From a virus: DNA of 30,072 nucleotides. Shown here piece after piece: positions 19,708 through 26,135 of the stretch (position 1 is the first letter of the stretch; each line of letters starts with the position of its first letter). The stretch spans positions 1-30,072 of IMG/VR virus record IMGVR_UViG_3300046675_000555, one strand, 5' to 3'. The notes beneath the pieces were generated by a model, which was given only the letters and a program-made list of their open reading frames with translations, was not told the DNA's origin and did no database searches. The position numbers and the translations under genes were made by a program.

Positions 19708-20111
19708 ACTTCGTCACTATCATCCCAGAGCGCCAGGCCATCGAGGAGATCGCCTGCGGCGACATCATAGATGCCTACGAGGTAGTAGGACTCGAGCCTA
19801 GCCAGATCGACATCGGCATCGTCCGCAGACTGGGAGACGGCTTTGCCGTCAACATCGTAGTCGCAGGGCAGGGCCTGCTTAAGCCACCAGAGGAAGGTCG
19901 CTACTTCTCTATCGACCGCCAGCTCTACGAGGGCAGGGCGGTCATCTTCCTCTCTGACATCGAGGGAGAGACAGTATCGTGTCGGATTAAGCCACCTGTT
20001 ACGTTCTATCGCAGCCACGTTGAGGTCGAGGCAGCAATCCAACGCAAAGAAATCGACCGTCCATATCTGGCCGTCGGCAAGGAGGTATGCTGGCAGTGGG
20101 AGGGAGGATAA
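19704..20111 (+). CDS. hypothetical protein, 135 aa
   Basis: ATG overlapping the previous stop. Alternating strands and loops (I-D-I-G-I-V-R-R-L-G-D-G-F-A-V-N-I-V-V-A, Y-F-S-I-D-R-Q-L-Y-E-G-R-A-V-I-F-L), with the C-terminus A-V-G-K-E-V-C-W-Q-W-E. No recognised domain. Confidence 0.6.
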   Translation: MNFVTIIPERQAIEEIACGDIIDAYEVVGLEPSQIDIGIVRRLGDGFAVNIVVAGQGLLKPPEEGRYFSIDRQLYEGRAVIFLSDIEGETVSCRIKPPVTFYRSHVEVEAAIQRKEIDRPYLAVGKEVCWQWEGG

Positions 20112-20140
20112 TGTTCGTGACATTTAGTGGAGGACGACGC

Positions 20141-20770
20141 ATGAACTCAGTTCGCACCCAAGCGCAGATCGACAATCTGGCGGTGATGTTGCGCCGCATG
20201 ATTTGGATGGCACGGAAGCAAGTGGGCGACACTTCGATGAAGGTGATCGCGGGGAAAGCCGAGGAGCTTTTGAAACTTTACGGCCTTCAAGGATCGCTGC
20301 TCCGGGAAATGTCGCCGAACGCCGACACTTCGGAATGTCGCCAAGCGACAGTAACACCAGCTACAACCGAATTGTTGGATGAGCTTCTCGATATGGAGGC
20401 GCTTCTCGCTGATAGCACTGTTATCAAATGGCAGCTTGACAAGGCTCATGCCGAGATCGCCCGCCTCTGCGCCGAGAATGAAAACCTGCGGCGTTGGAAA
20501 GCACTCGACAAGCCGCTAACCGCCGCGATGGAAATCGCCAATCTCGCCATAGACCAACGTCGCGCGGAGAACGACTGCCTCCTCGCCCAGCGGGACCAAC
20601 TGCTCGCAGCGCTGCTTCCATTTGCAAATGCCCGCTGGGATTTGCTGAACGATGAGCATGACAGTGTTTTCACGCAAATCACGAGCGGAGCTAACGGCAT
20701 TCGTGTTGGCCATGTACGCAATGCCCGCGCCGCCATCGCATCCGTGGACTTAAGGGAGAGAGGAAGATGA
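20141..20770 (+). CDS. coiled-coil protein with host-like codon use, 209 aa
   Basis: Start ATG 20141 with GGAGGACGACGC before it; an ATG at 20111 is in frame but has no ribosome site. The middle is a long heptad-like helix (L-D-E-L-L-D-M-E-A-L-L, I-K-W-Q-L-D-K-A-H-A-E-I-A then R-L-C-A-E-N-E-N-L-R-R-W). Arg codons are nearly all CGN until the last few residues, and GAA is frequent, unlike the AGG/GAG style of its neighbours. It is probably acquired from a host chromosome or another phage. Function unknown. Confidence 0.6.
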   Translation: MNSVRTQAQIDNLAVMLRRMIWMARKQVGDTSMKVIAGKAEELLKLYGLQGSLLREMSPNADTSECRQATVTPATTELLDELLDMEALLADSTVIKWQLDKAHAEIARLCAENENLRRWKALDKPLTAAMEIANLAIDQRRAENDCLLAQRDQLLAALLPFANARWDLLNDEHDSVFTQITSGANGIRVGHVRNARAAIASVDLRERGR

Positions 20771-21111
20771 CGATCATCTGGGACCCCCGCATCCGCTACC
20801 TGGGATGGGGCGCACTGACGCTGATCGGGGCGTCAGTCGTGGCCGCAGTAATGCTGACTGTGGCCGCCCCGATCCCTACTGCTGCCCCGAAGGGGGACCG
20901 CCTGGTGTTGGTACCGCGGCATCAGGCTGTGGTTGAGACACCGCAGCCGACTGCCCCGATACTAACGGAGCCCCTACCCCTACCCCTGCCCCTACCGTTA
21001 CCGCTCCCTACCCCTCCAGAGAGAGTCCTCGCCGCCCCGTACGACGTCTGCGCGGCCCACCACTTAAGGAAGGTGTACACACACAACGGTAGGGGATGGC
21101 GCTGCCGCTAA
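20767..21111 (+). CDS. membrane-anchored proline-rich protein, 114 aa
   Basis: One transmembrane helix near residues 11-33, then a periplasmic Pro-rich stretch including P-L-P-L-P-L-P-L-P-L-P-L-P encoded by a CCCCTA-type tandem repeat (about 20971-21019), then a small C-terminal domain D-V-C-A-A-H-H-L-R-K-V-Y-T then R-G-W-R-C-R with two Cys. The plan (anchor, Pro-Leu spacer, Cys-containing head) is that of a periplasm-spanning protein. A role in envelope modification or as a spanin-like factor is speculation. Confidence 0.6.
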   Translation: MTIIWDPRIRYLGWGALTLIGASVVAAVMLTVAAPIPTAAPKGDRLVLVPRHQAVVETPQPTAPILTEPLPLPLPLPLPLPTPPERVLAAPYDVCAAHHLRKVYTHNGRGWRCR

Positions 21112-21287
21112 TGCGCGACACAGTCTGGGTCACCCGCGAGGGGGAGAAAATACTCGTCTCGCAGATGGAGACGCGCCACATCAAAAACTGCATCGCAATG
21201 ATCTTGCGGCACAGGTGCTGGAGGCGAGAATATCTTGATCGCCTCCAGCTAGAGCTATTGATCCGAGATATGAAACTGAGAGGATGA
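21111..21287 (+). CDS. small phage protein, 58 aa
   Basis: ATG 21111 overlaps the previous stop (TAATG); an ATG at 21096 is an alternative. W-V-T-R-E-G-E-K-I-L-V-S-Q-M-E-T-R-H-I then K-N-C-I-A-M-I is the pattern (W-x-T-R/K-x-G-x-x-I-x-V-x-x-M-x-x-x-H-L/I-x-N) of a very common short phage protein of unknown function. Confidence 0.65.
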   Translation: MRDTVWVTREGEKILVSQMETRHIKNCIAMILRHRCWRREYLDRLQLELLIRDMKLRG

Positions 21288-21304
21288 AAGAAGGAAGAAA
21301 GACA

Positions 21305-21691
21305 ATGCACTTCTGCACATCAACAATGAAGTTTCTCAAGAACGACTGGTTCTGGCAGAAGACCGACATGCTGGTCGCCCGCATGACCTCGCAGGACCTG
21401 GTCAACGTCTACTCCCACATCGATAGGTTCTTTGACGACCACTTGAGGGATTGGACCAACGTGGTCGGGGTAGCCAGGAACTGCCCTGACCCGTGGCCTC
21501 CGGTGCTCGCTCCAGTATGGGTCTCCGCCTGGAGGAACGAGGACGAGGCTGCAATGTTCCTCGGCAACCTATACTGTCGCAAGGCGATAGTCCGCCCGGA
21601 GGTTTGGTGGAGCTTCTCGGACACGGTGCTACCGGGGAGGCCTAGGCGCTACATCGTACAGCACCACATGATGACACCGCACTCAAAGTAA
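21305..21691 (+). CDS. hypothetical protein, 128 aa
   Basis: Start ATG 21305, spaced seven bases from GAAGGAAG; ATG 21284 (ATGA overlap) is in frame but lacks a well-spaced site. Trp- and His-rich (K-N-D-W-F-W-Q-K, H-L-R-D-W-T-N-V-V) with D-P-W-P-P-V-L-A-P-V-W-V-S-A-W. No family recognised. Confidence 0.6.
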   Translation: MHFCTSTMKFLKNDWFWQKTDMLVARMTSQDLVNVYSHIDRFFDDHLRDWTNVVGVARNCPDPWPPVLAPVWVSAWRNEDEAAMFLGNLYCRKAIVRPEVWWSFSDTVLPGRPRRYIVQHHMMTPHSK

Positions 21692-21706
21692 GCAGAGGAG
21701 AGAGCA

Positions 21707-22066
21707 TTGACTAACCAAGATAGCGAGCGAATAGCAGAGTTGACGTCAGAGGCGATCCGCACCTCCGGTGAGGAGGTGATCAAGGACATCGTCGCAGCAA
21801 TAGAGAGGGCAGAGGAGACGGCCAAGGCGCTGCGCGCAGAGGGCGACGCCCTGATCGAGGCGATCAGGGGGCAGACCTATCGCTTCGCCGACAAGGTGTC
21901 GAGGTACGTAACCAACTGCCAGGAGGTCAAGGACCTATTCCAGGTCCAACAGGTCAAGGCGTTCGACCCTGACAACTTCCTCGATGAGAAGAAGAAGGCC
22001 CCTCGAGAGGTCCCCGTACTCATCACCGAGGAGCACCTCGCGACTGAAGAGGAGATACCATTCTGA
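21707..22066 (+). CDS. acidic coiled-coil protein, 119 aa
   Basis: TTG start at 21707 after GAGGAGAGAG. Long amphipathic helix (E-E-V-I-K-D-I-V-A-A-I-E-R-A-E-E then T-A-K-A-L-R-A-E-G), then a Lys/Glu tail. It could be a scaffold-like or regulatory protein; no assignment. Confidence 0.6.
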   Translation: MTNQDSERIAELTSEAIRTSGEEVIKDIVAAIERAEETAKALRAEGDALIEAIRGQTYRFADKVSRYVTNCQEVKDLFQVQQVKAFDPDNFLDEKKKAPREVPVLITEEHLATEEEIPF

Positions 22067-22128
22067 TGGCGTGGTATGTAAAGTAACCCGGCGCACGGGG
22101 CCGGCTGGATTAAATCAGGCCCCCTCTT

Positions 22129-22144
22129 AAGCAAGGAAGGAAGA
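22129..22144 (+). promoter_or_regulatory. variant of the purine-rich leader/RBS module
   Basis: AAGCAAGGAAGGAAGA, two bases different from the 7081 copy. It lies eight bases before the ATG at 22153. Confidence 0.45.
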
Positions 22145-22152
22145 AGTTGGAC

Positions 22153-22527
22153 ATGGCAAAGATCGTAAAATTTCCAAGGGGCCGCAAGTCGTCCGCGGAC
22201 CCCATCTACTCCGACGAGGTCTCCCAGTTCGTGGACGACCTCGGAGGCTTCGTGCTCAACCTCAAGGCGGCAACCCACTCGACGTGGGAGGAGCTGGCCC
22301 ACCGGACGGGCCTCAACGATATGACCCTGGTCAGGCTGGCGGATAGGAAGACCAAGGCGCCGATGTTCAGAACGGTGTACGCCATCCTGCGGGCACTCGA
22401 TGAGAGGTCCCTGATTAGGCACTCGCTGTTCGAGAAGTACAGGGGGTTTAACCGGGCAGATGCCAAGCGGCTGGACAAGAGCGTCGCAGGCATGGGGGAG
22501 AGGGGGAGGGGGAGTGCAAGAACCTAG
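22153..22527 (+). CDS. XRE-like helix-turn-helix regulator, 124 aa
   Basis: ATG 22153 with a module-type ribosome site; TTG 22147 is an alternative. It begins M-A-K-I-V-K-F-P-R. The middle reads T-W-E-E-L-A-H-R-T-G-L-N-D-M-T-L-V-R-L-A, a lambda-repressor-type helix-turn-helix, followed by the usual third-helix segment (P-M-F-R-T-V-Y-A-I-L-R-A-L). Last gene of the long rightward operon. Probable phage transcription regulator; ends in a basic Arg/Gly tail. Confidence 0.65.
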   Translation: MAKIVKFPRGRKSSADPIYSDEVSQFVDDLGGFVLNLKAATHSTWEELAHRTGLNDMTLVRLADRKTKAPMFRTVYAILRALDERSLIRHSLFEKYRGFNRADAKRLDKSVAGMGERGRGSART

Positions 22528-22535
22528 CCTTCATA

Positions 22536-22560
22536 GAGCCCCTAGGAGGGGGCTCCTAGG
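22536..22560. repeat. overlapping alternative hairpins at CCTAGG
   Basis: GAGCCCC (22536-22542) can pair with GGGGCTC (22549-22555), or CCTAGGAG (22541-22548) can pair with CTCCTAGG (22553-22560). The two cannot form together. Confidence 0.5.
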
Positions 22561-22613
22561 CCTCCTCTAAGGGGGGAGGACTAAGGCCCCCCTCTCTGGA
22601 CCCCCTAATCAGG

Positions 22614-22653
22614 GGCCTTCCTAGGCCCCCTGTAAGGGGCCTTTAGGAAGGCC
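22614..22653. repeat. 16-bp near-perfect inverted repeat
   Basis: GGCCTTCCTAGGCCCC (22614-22629) pairs with 22636-22653, with only a TT bulge, loop CTGTAA. It contains a CCTAGG. A strong RNA or cruciform hairpin. Confidence 0.6.
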
Positions 22654-22712
22654 AGGGAGGGGCCTTCCAGAGCCGGGCTGTGGCCTAGCCCCCCTCCCTT
22701 AGAAACTAACCA

Positions 22713-22732
22713 GCGGCCTGTTTGTAGGCCGC
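22713..22732. repeat. 7-bp perfect hairpin
   Basis: GCGGCCT (22713-22719) and AGGCCGC (22726-22732) around GTTTGT. An 11-base string, ACCAGCGGCCT, also occurs in the 5497-6200 non-coding region. Confidence 0.5.
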
Positions 22733-22735
22733 CAC

Positions 22736-22771
22736 GGGCCTAGGTCCTCCCGGACCTAGGCCCCCCTTTTT
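22736..22771 (+). terminator. strong terminator, 12-bp perfect stem with CCTAGG
   Basis: GGGCCTAGGTCC (22736-22747) pairs perfectly with GGACCTAGGCCC (22752-22763), loop TCCC, then CCCTTTTT. It ends the rightward operon. Confidence 0.8.
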
Positions 22772-22773
22772 GA

Positions 22774-22840
22774 CCTAGGGGAGGTATCCAGGTAGGTATC
22801 TATTGGGGGCCCAGGCCGCCAAGGACCCTCCTCCCCTAGG
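22774..22840. repeat. 11-bp inverted repeat across 45 nt
   Basis: CCTAGGGGAGG (22774-22784) and its exact reverse complement at 22830-22840. Outermost palindrome of the convergent region, close to the end of the leftward operon. Confidence 0.55.
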
Positions 22841-22868
22841 CCCCCCTCCCCGCGCGACGGCCCTACGG

Positions 22869-23069
22869 CTAGTGGTCCTCCTCCGTAACCTTGCCGTACA
22901 GGATACCCTGGAGCACCTTGATCAAGTCCGGCGTCCTCGATCTTGGTACGACTATCTCACAGATCGGCTCATCATCCTCGCCCATGGCGACGATGTGCGG
23001 TCCGCACTTGGGATCGCTGCACTCGGTAACCTCGAAGCTCCGAGCCCTCCTCAGCATGGTTCGCCTCAC
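22869..23069 (-). CDS. small hypothetical phage protein, 66 aa
   Basis: GTG start overlaps the amidase stop (GTGA); ATG at 23057 has GTGAGG at a better distance and is a possible start. V-T-E-C-S-D-P-K-C-G-P-H-I-V-A-M-G with E-I-V-V-P, a short beta-rich pattern seen in phage proteins near lysis genes. The C-S-D-P-x-C-G-P-H motif could bind a metal. Last gene of the leftward operon. Confidence 0.6.
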   Translation of the reverse strand: MRRTMLRRARSFEVTECSDPKCGPHIVAMGEDDEPICEIVVPRSRTPDLIKVLQGILYGKVTEEDH

Positions 23070-23800
23070 TCTCTATTGTGGAAGTCCTCCCCGTTGAGCG
23101 AGACGACTACGTCGCCAGTCATGGTGATGACCAGGGAGACCGTATTGGGGCACCTGCGGTCTCCCCCAAACACGGTCGTCCCGTTGATTACGACCTTGAC
23201 GTCGCCCTCCGCCCTGCCCCTAATGTTGACCCGGTTATTGTCCTCCTCGACGATCTCCTCCGGAGGCGGCTCAGCCTCACCGAGCTTCTCTCCCGCCAGG
23301 GTCTCTGCGATCGCGCGGCATATCTCGTCGAAGCTCTCCTGGTATAGGTTGGCGTCCTCCTGGCTGTCGACGAAACACGTCTCGATCAAGAGCGCGGGCA
23401 TCTCCGTGTTGTTGAGGAAGAACAAGTCGGAGCGGTACTTCTCTCCTCGGTCGATGAAGTCTCCCGCCTCCGCTAGGGCTGCCGAGAGCTCGGCCGCCGC
23501 CTTGGACTGGGTGACGTAGAGGACCTCGCAGCCCATCGCCTTGGTGGTGTCCTCATATGCATTGAAGTGAATGCTGACGTCGAGGTCGCGGGACTGGGCG
23601 TTATGGTAGGCGACAATGGCTTCCAGGTTCTCGCTCTGCGACTTTGACTCGTCGTCGTGGAAGGTCTTGACCCCTACCCCAAGGGCGGTCAGGTAGGAGG
23701 CCACCTTGTCGACGACCATGCGGGCCTCGTCGACCTCATCGATGTATCCGGAGGCGCCGCGGACGTACTTGCCGTGGCCCGACGAGATTACTATGTCCAT
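23066..23800 (-). CDS. N-acetylmuramoyl-L-alanine amidase (Amidase_3), 244 aa
   Basis: Cuts the bond between muramic acid and the peptide stem of peptidoglycan. Start ATG at 23800 with GGGAGAG upstream. Zinc ligands of the family are visible: His9 in I-S-S-G-H-G, Glu25 in D-E-A-R-M-V, His78 in V-S-I-H-F-N-A; catalytic Glu140 lies in L-L-I-E-T-C-F-V. A C-terminal beta-rich segment (V-K-V-V-I-N-G-T-T-V-F-G-G then V-V-V-S-L-N-G) is an added module. It overlaps the endolysin gene by ten bases; the two are likely co-translated lysis enzymes. Confidence 0.88.
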   Translation of the reverse strand: MDIVISSGHGKYVRGASGYIDEVDEARMVVDKVASYLTALGVGVKTFHDDESKSQSENLEAIVAYHNAQSRDLDVSIHFNAYEDTTKAMGCEVLYVTQSKAAAELSAALAEAGDFIDRGEKYRSDLFFLNNTEMPALLIETCFVDSQEDANLYQESFDEICRAIAETLAGEKLGEAEPPPEEIVEEDNNRVNIRGRAEGDVKVVINGTTVFGGDRRCPNTVSLVITMTGDVVVSLNGEDFHNRE

Positions 23801-24774
23801 ATCACTTCTCTCCCTTCGATATAGTTTTGAACACTGCTGAGCATGTCGTCCGCATCGCTGCGCAGCTCTGCCTCCTTGCGGTTGATCGGCCCATAGTGCT
23901 GGCGCAGATTGCGCAGGGTCAGGCCGCAACTCTCAACGGCAAAGGCGGGACAGGACTTGCACAAGGTCTGAAACTCATAGCCCCTGCCGCTGCCGTAGCA
24001 GGCCCAGTCGCTCTCAGAGCAGCTCACCCCATCGGCAAAGACATAGAGATAGCAGGCCCCCGGGTTGCGCGCAAACTCGTCCATTAGCTCATCGAACTCT
24101 GGGGAGCTACCGTTGCTGGCGTTGTAGCTGGTCTGGTACATGCCTGCCTCTGCGGTATCGCTACTCACGTTGTCGGCAGACTGGTCGCGGCCCTCGCAGT
24201 GCCGTCCGCTCGACTCTCTCATCCCAAGGCCCATCAATAGGACGTAGAGGTGGCGGAGCGTGTCCGTTCCGGAGGCATCATTACTCATACCGAGCTCAGA
24301 GAAGTCGGAGTTGTACCACGACAGGGCATCGATATCGTCGTCTCCAGTATTCCTCCTCGCCATATTGACGACGGCTGCGTGGCCGCTGTGCCACCTTAGG
24401 AGTGACTGGGCAAACGCCACGGCGATGCCTCGGGTATAGCCGGGAGGGGCAGAGCCTCGATCATGCCAGGAGTAGCCGGCGATCGCGGAGTCGTCGGCAA
24501 TCTTGCAGATGGCAGAGACCTGGGCCACGCTGAGGCCTCCCGGAGCAGGCTCTGGGATAATCGGCGGGGCATGCGCCTCGAGGGCAGCCCAGGTCTGCTG
24601 GCCTACGACGCCGTCCACCTCGAGACCTCTGGTGCGCTGGAAGTCGCGTACCTCTCCGTCCGTAATTGGGCCGAAGTCTCCATCTGCCTTTGGCCCGCGC
24701 GGCAGGAGGGACTGCATGTAGCTAACTTCCATACCGCTATCGCCTTGGGAGAGTACGGGGCGCTCTGTCGTCAT
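23791..24774 (-). CDS. endolysin with peptidoglycan-binding domain and lysozyme-like domain, 327 aa
   Basis: An N-terminal PG_binding_1 repeat (about 1-68; G-D-S-G-M-E-V-S-Y-M-Q, A-D-G-D-F-G-P-I-T, V-D-G-V-V-G-Q-Q-T-W) is followed by a Pro-rich linker and a catalytic domain of about 245 residues. The key segment M-G-L-G-M-R-E-S-S-G-R (Glu187) and E-A-G-M-Y-Q-T-S-Y-N recall lytic transglycosylase or lysozyme folds found in alphaproteobacterial phage endolysins. Cys pairs near the C-terminus (S-C-S-E-S-D-W-A-C, L-C-K-S-C) may form disulfides in the periplasm. It breaks down the wall at lysis. Confidence 0.8.
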   Translation of the reverse strand: MTTERPVLSQGDSGMEVSYMQSLLPRGPKADGDFGPITDGEVRDFQRTRGLEVDGVVGQQTWAALEAHAPPIIPEPAPGGLSVAQVSAICKIADDSAIAGYSWHDRGSAPPGYTRGIAVAFAQSLLRWHSGHAAVVNMARRNTGDDDIDALSWYNSDFSELGMSNDASGTDTLRHLYVLLMGLGMRESSGRHCEGRDQSADNVSSDTAEAGMYQTSYNASNGSSPEFDELMDEFARNPGACYLYVFADGVSCSESDWACYGSGRGYEFQTLCKSCPAFAVESCGLTLRNLRQHYGPINRKEAELRSDADDMLSSVQNYIEGREVIWT

Positions 24775-24778
24775 CTCT

Positions 24779-25141
24779 CTACCTCGCCTTAAACTTGTCT
24801 CCAGCCCTGATGGTGATCGGAGAGAGGCTCAGCGTATCTCCGGTATTGACTGGATTTGCATACGGGGCTATCGTCCCTGCGGAGTACAGCCCGTCGCTGG
24901 TGGTGATTGCCCAGTAGGTCGGGCAACCCTTCTTCTTCGCGATCATAGTCACGTTCCGCGTCTCGACGAAGACGCCTCTCACCACCCTGGCGAACACCCT
25001 GCCCGCGCCATACTCGCGCGAGGCGATAGCGCGGGCAAAGACGTCGTCGTATGACGACGGCTCTCCGTCACAGACGTGGATGCGGTTGGCAGTGAGCACC
25101 AGCCTGGCCTGACCCTCTTGGCTCATTTCGTAGCGCATCAT
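24779..25141 (-). CDS. hypothetical protein, 120 aa
   Basis: ATG at 25141 overlaps the previous stop (ATGA). It contains R-L-V-L-T-A-N-R-I-H-V-C-D-G-E-P-S, then R-N-V-T-M-I-A-K-K-K-G-C-P-T-Y-W-A-I. Beta-rich with no recognised family. Being in the lysis operon it may assist release or tail assembly; this is inference. Confidence 0.6.
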   Translation of the reverse strand: MMRYEMSQEGQARLVLTANRIHVCDGEPSSYDDVFARAIASREYGAGRVFARVVRGVFVETRNVTMIAKKKGCPTYWAITTSDGLYSAGTIAPYANPVNTGDTLSLSPITIRAGDKFKAR

Positions 25142-25695
25142 GGCCACGGCACCTGGGGTGGTTTTGCGGGCCTCAGCATGCCTCTCCAGACCAGCTCTCG
25201 GACGGCGGCATGAGTTACGAGGGGAGGGATATTCAGATAGGCGCTGATGGAGTCGATATTCCAACGGCCGCCAGGGAGGAGCAGGGCGAGGATGTCACTG
25301 GCCGCTGGGCTTAAATTGAAGTTGTTCACTGGCGCTGGCTTCTCTTGCTCCAGTCTCTTGCGCTCTTGCTCTGCCGCCAGTCTATTTGCTGTCGCCAGTC
25401 TGGCGCGGCGCTTGAGCTCAACCTTCCAGGCGGCCTTGGCCAGGGCGCGCTTCCGCCGGCGGCGCTCAATCATTTCATCGGTGAAGTATACGCTGTTCGA
25501 TCTATCTGCCTCTGCGCAGTGCCTCTCTAGTGCCTCCCAGCCCCCGTCTGCTATATTGTAGCGGTGCTCGTGGCTCGGCAGAGAGACCTCTTCGGAGTAT
25601 GAGAATAGCGGCTCGAGCCTTCCCGTCGTTTTGACGTGCTCGATAAAGTCTATGTCCTCGATCTCGAGGTATTCACTCCACTCCAGGGTCTCCAT
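25138..25695 (-). CDS. hypothetical protein with basic coiled coil and winged-helix-like end, 185 aa
   Basis: An acidic N-terminal part (E-W-S-E-Y-L-E-I-E-D-I-D-F-I-E), then an Arg/Lys-rich helix (R-R-R-R-K-R-A-L-A-K-A-A-W-K), then S-P-A-A-S-D-I-L-A-L-L-L with a turn and N-I-D-S-I-S-A-Y-L-N-I-P-P-L, which looks like a winged helix. No known family. Confidence 0.6.
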   Translation of the reverse strand: METLEWSEYLEIEDIDFIEHVKTTGRLEPLFSYSEEVSLPSHEHRYNIADGGWEALERHCAEADRSNSVYFTDEMIERRRRKRALAKAAWKVELKRRARLATANRLAAEQERKRLEQEKPAPVNNFNLSPAASDILALLLPGGRWNIDSISAYLNIPPLVTHAAVRELVWRGMLRPAKPPQVPWP

Positions 25696-25762
25696 CGCTA
25701 CCCAACCTATCTGGCAGAGTATAAAAGTCTACCACCAGTAGGGCAGCCAGGGAAAGCCCCCC

Positions 25763-26044
25763 CTATTTAGACGGATTGATGTGAAGCTCCTTGGTCATGA
25801 TGTCTACGATCCTCTCCATGCGAGCCTTGTTAGCCTGGGTCTCCTTCTCGGTCACGGTCAAGCGGTTATTGATCTCGGCCAGGTGAGGAGAGCCGCGCAC
25901 CTCCAGAGTCGTAACCCGCGTCTCGAGCCTGACCATATATGCGGTGAAGCTGAGTCCCGCCACGGCGATGGCAACGACCTGGCCGATCAGGAAATAGACG
26001 AGCGTTTGGTTCTCACCGATCCAGCTCCTTGCCTTATCGATCAC
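25763..26044 (-). CDS. membrane protein with coiled-coil tail, 93 aa (holin- or spanin-like)
   Basis: GTG start at 26044. One transmembrane helix (L-V-Y-F-L-I-G-Q-V-V-A-I-A-V-A-G-L-S-F) is followed by a periplasmic heptad-type helix (V-R-L-E-T-R-V-T-T-L-E-V, R-L-T-V-T-E-K-E-T-Q-A-N-K-A-R-M). The anchor plus coiled coil resembles XhlA-type or inner-membrane spanin proteins; together with the neighbouring lysins it probably belongs to the lysis system. Overlaps the 33-residue peptide gene by 11 bases. Confidence 0.65.
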   Translation of the reverse strand: MIDKARSWIGENQTLVYFLIGQVVAIAVAGLSFTAYMVRLETRVTTLEVRGSPHLAEINNRLTVTEKETQANKARMERIVDIMTKELHINPSK

Positions 26045-26135
26045 GGCGCACCTTCCCTCGGATCTTCTTGAGACGACGCGCCAATGCGGCCAGGAGGGCC
26101 GCCCGCCTTTGCTCGCACTCTCGGCATGAGGTCAT
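26034..26135 (-). CDS. 33-residue basic phage peptide
   Basis: ATG overlaps the stop of the tail gene (ATGA, 26132-26135) and the end overlaps the next gene. Sequence M-T-S-C-R-E-C-E-Q-R-R-A-A-L then L-A-A-L-A-R-R-L-K-K: one C-x-x-C pair and a basic helix. The coupling on both sides and its regular helix make it likely real. Function unknown. Confidence 0.55.
   Translation of the reverse strand: MTSCRECEQRRAALLAALARRLKKIRGKVRRDR

Larger units (their letters stand above)
22528..22868. other. 341-bp convergent non-coding region, CCTAGG-rich
   Basis: Lies between the end of the rightward operon and the end of the leftward tail/lysis operon. It holds many CCTAGG-centred palindromes listed separately and no credible gene. 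It may be a bidirectional transcription end, a structured RNA or a recombination-prone spacer. Confidence 0.6.

Noticed and set aside
22803-23519. Plus-strand frame of 238 codons opposite the amidase
   Set aside because: It opposes Amidase_3 motifs that are clearly coding on the minus strand; Ser/Leu-rich shadow translation.
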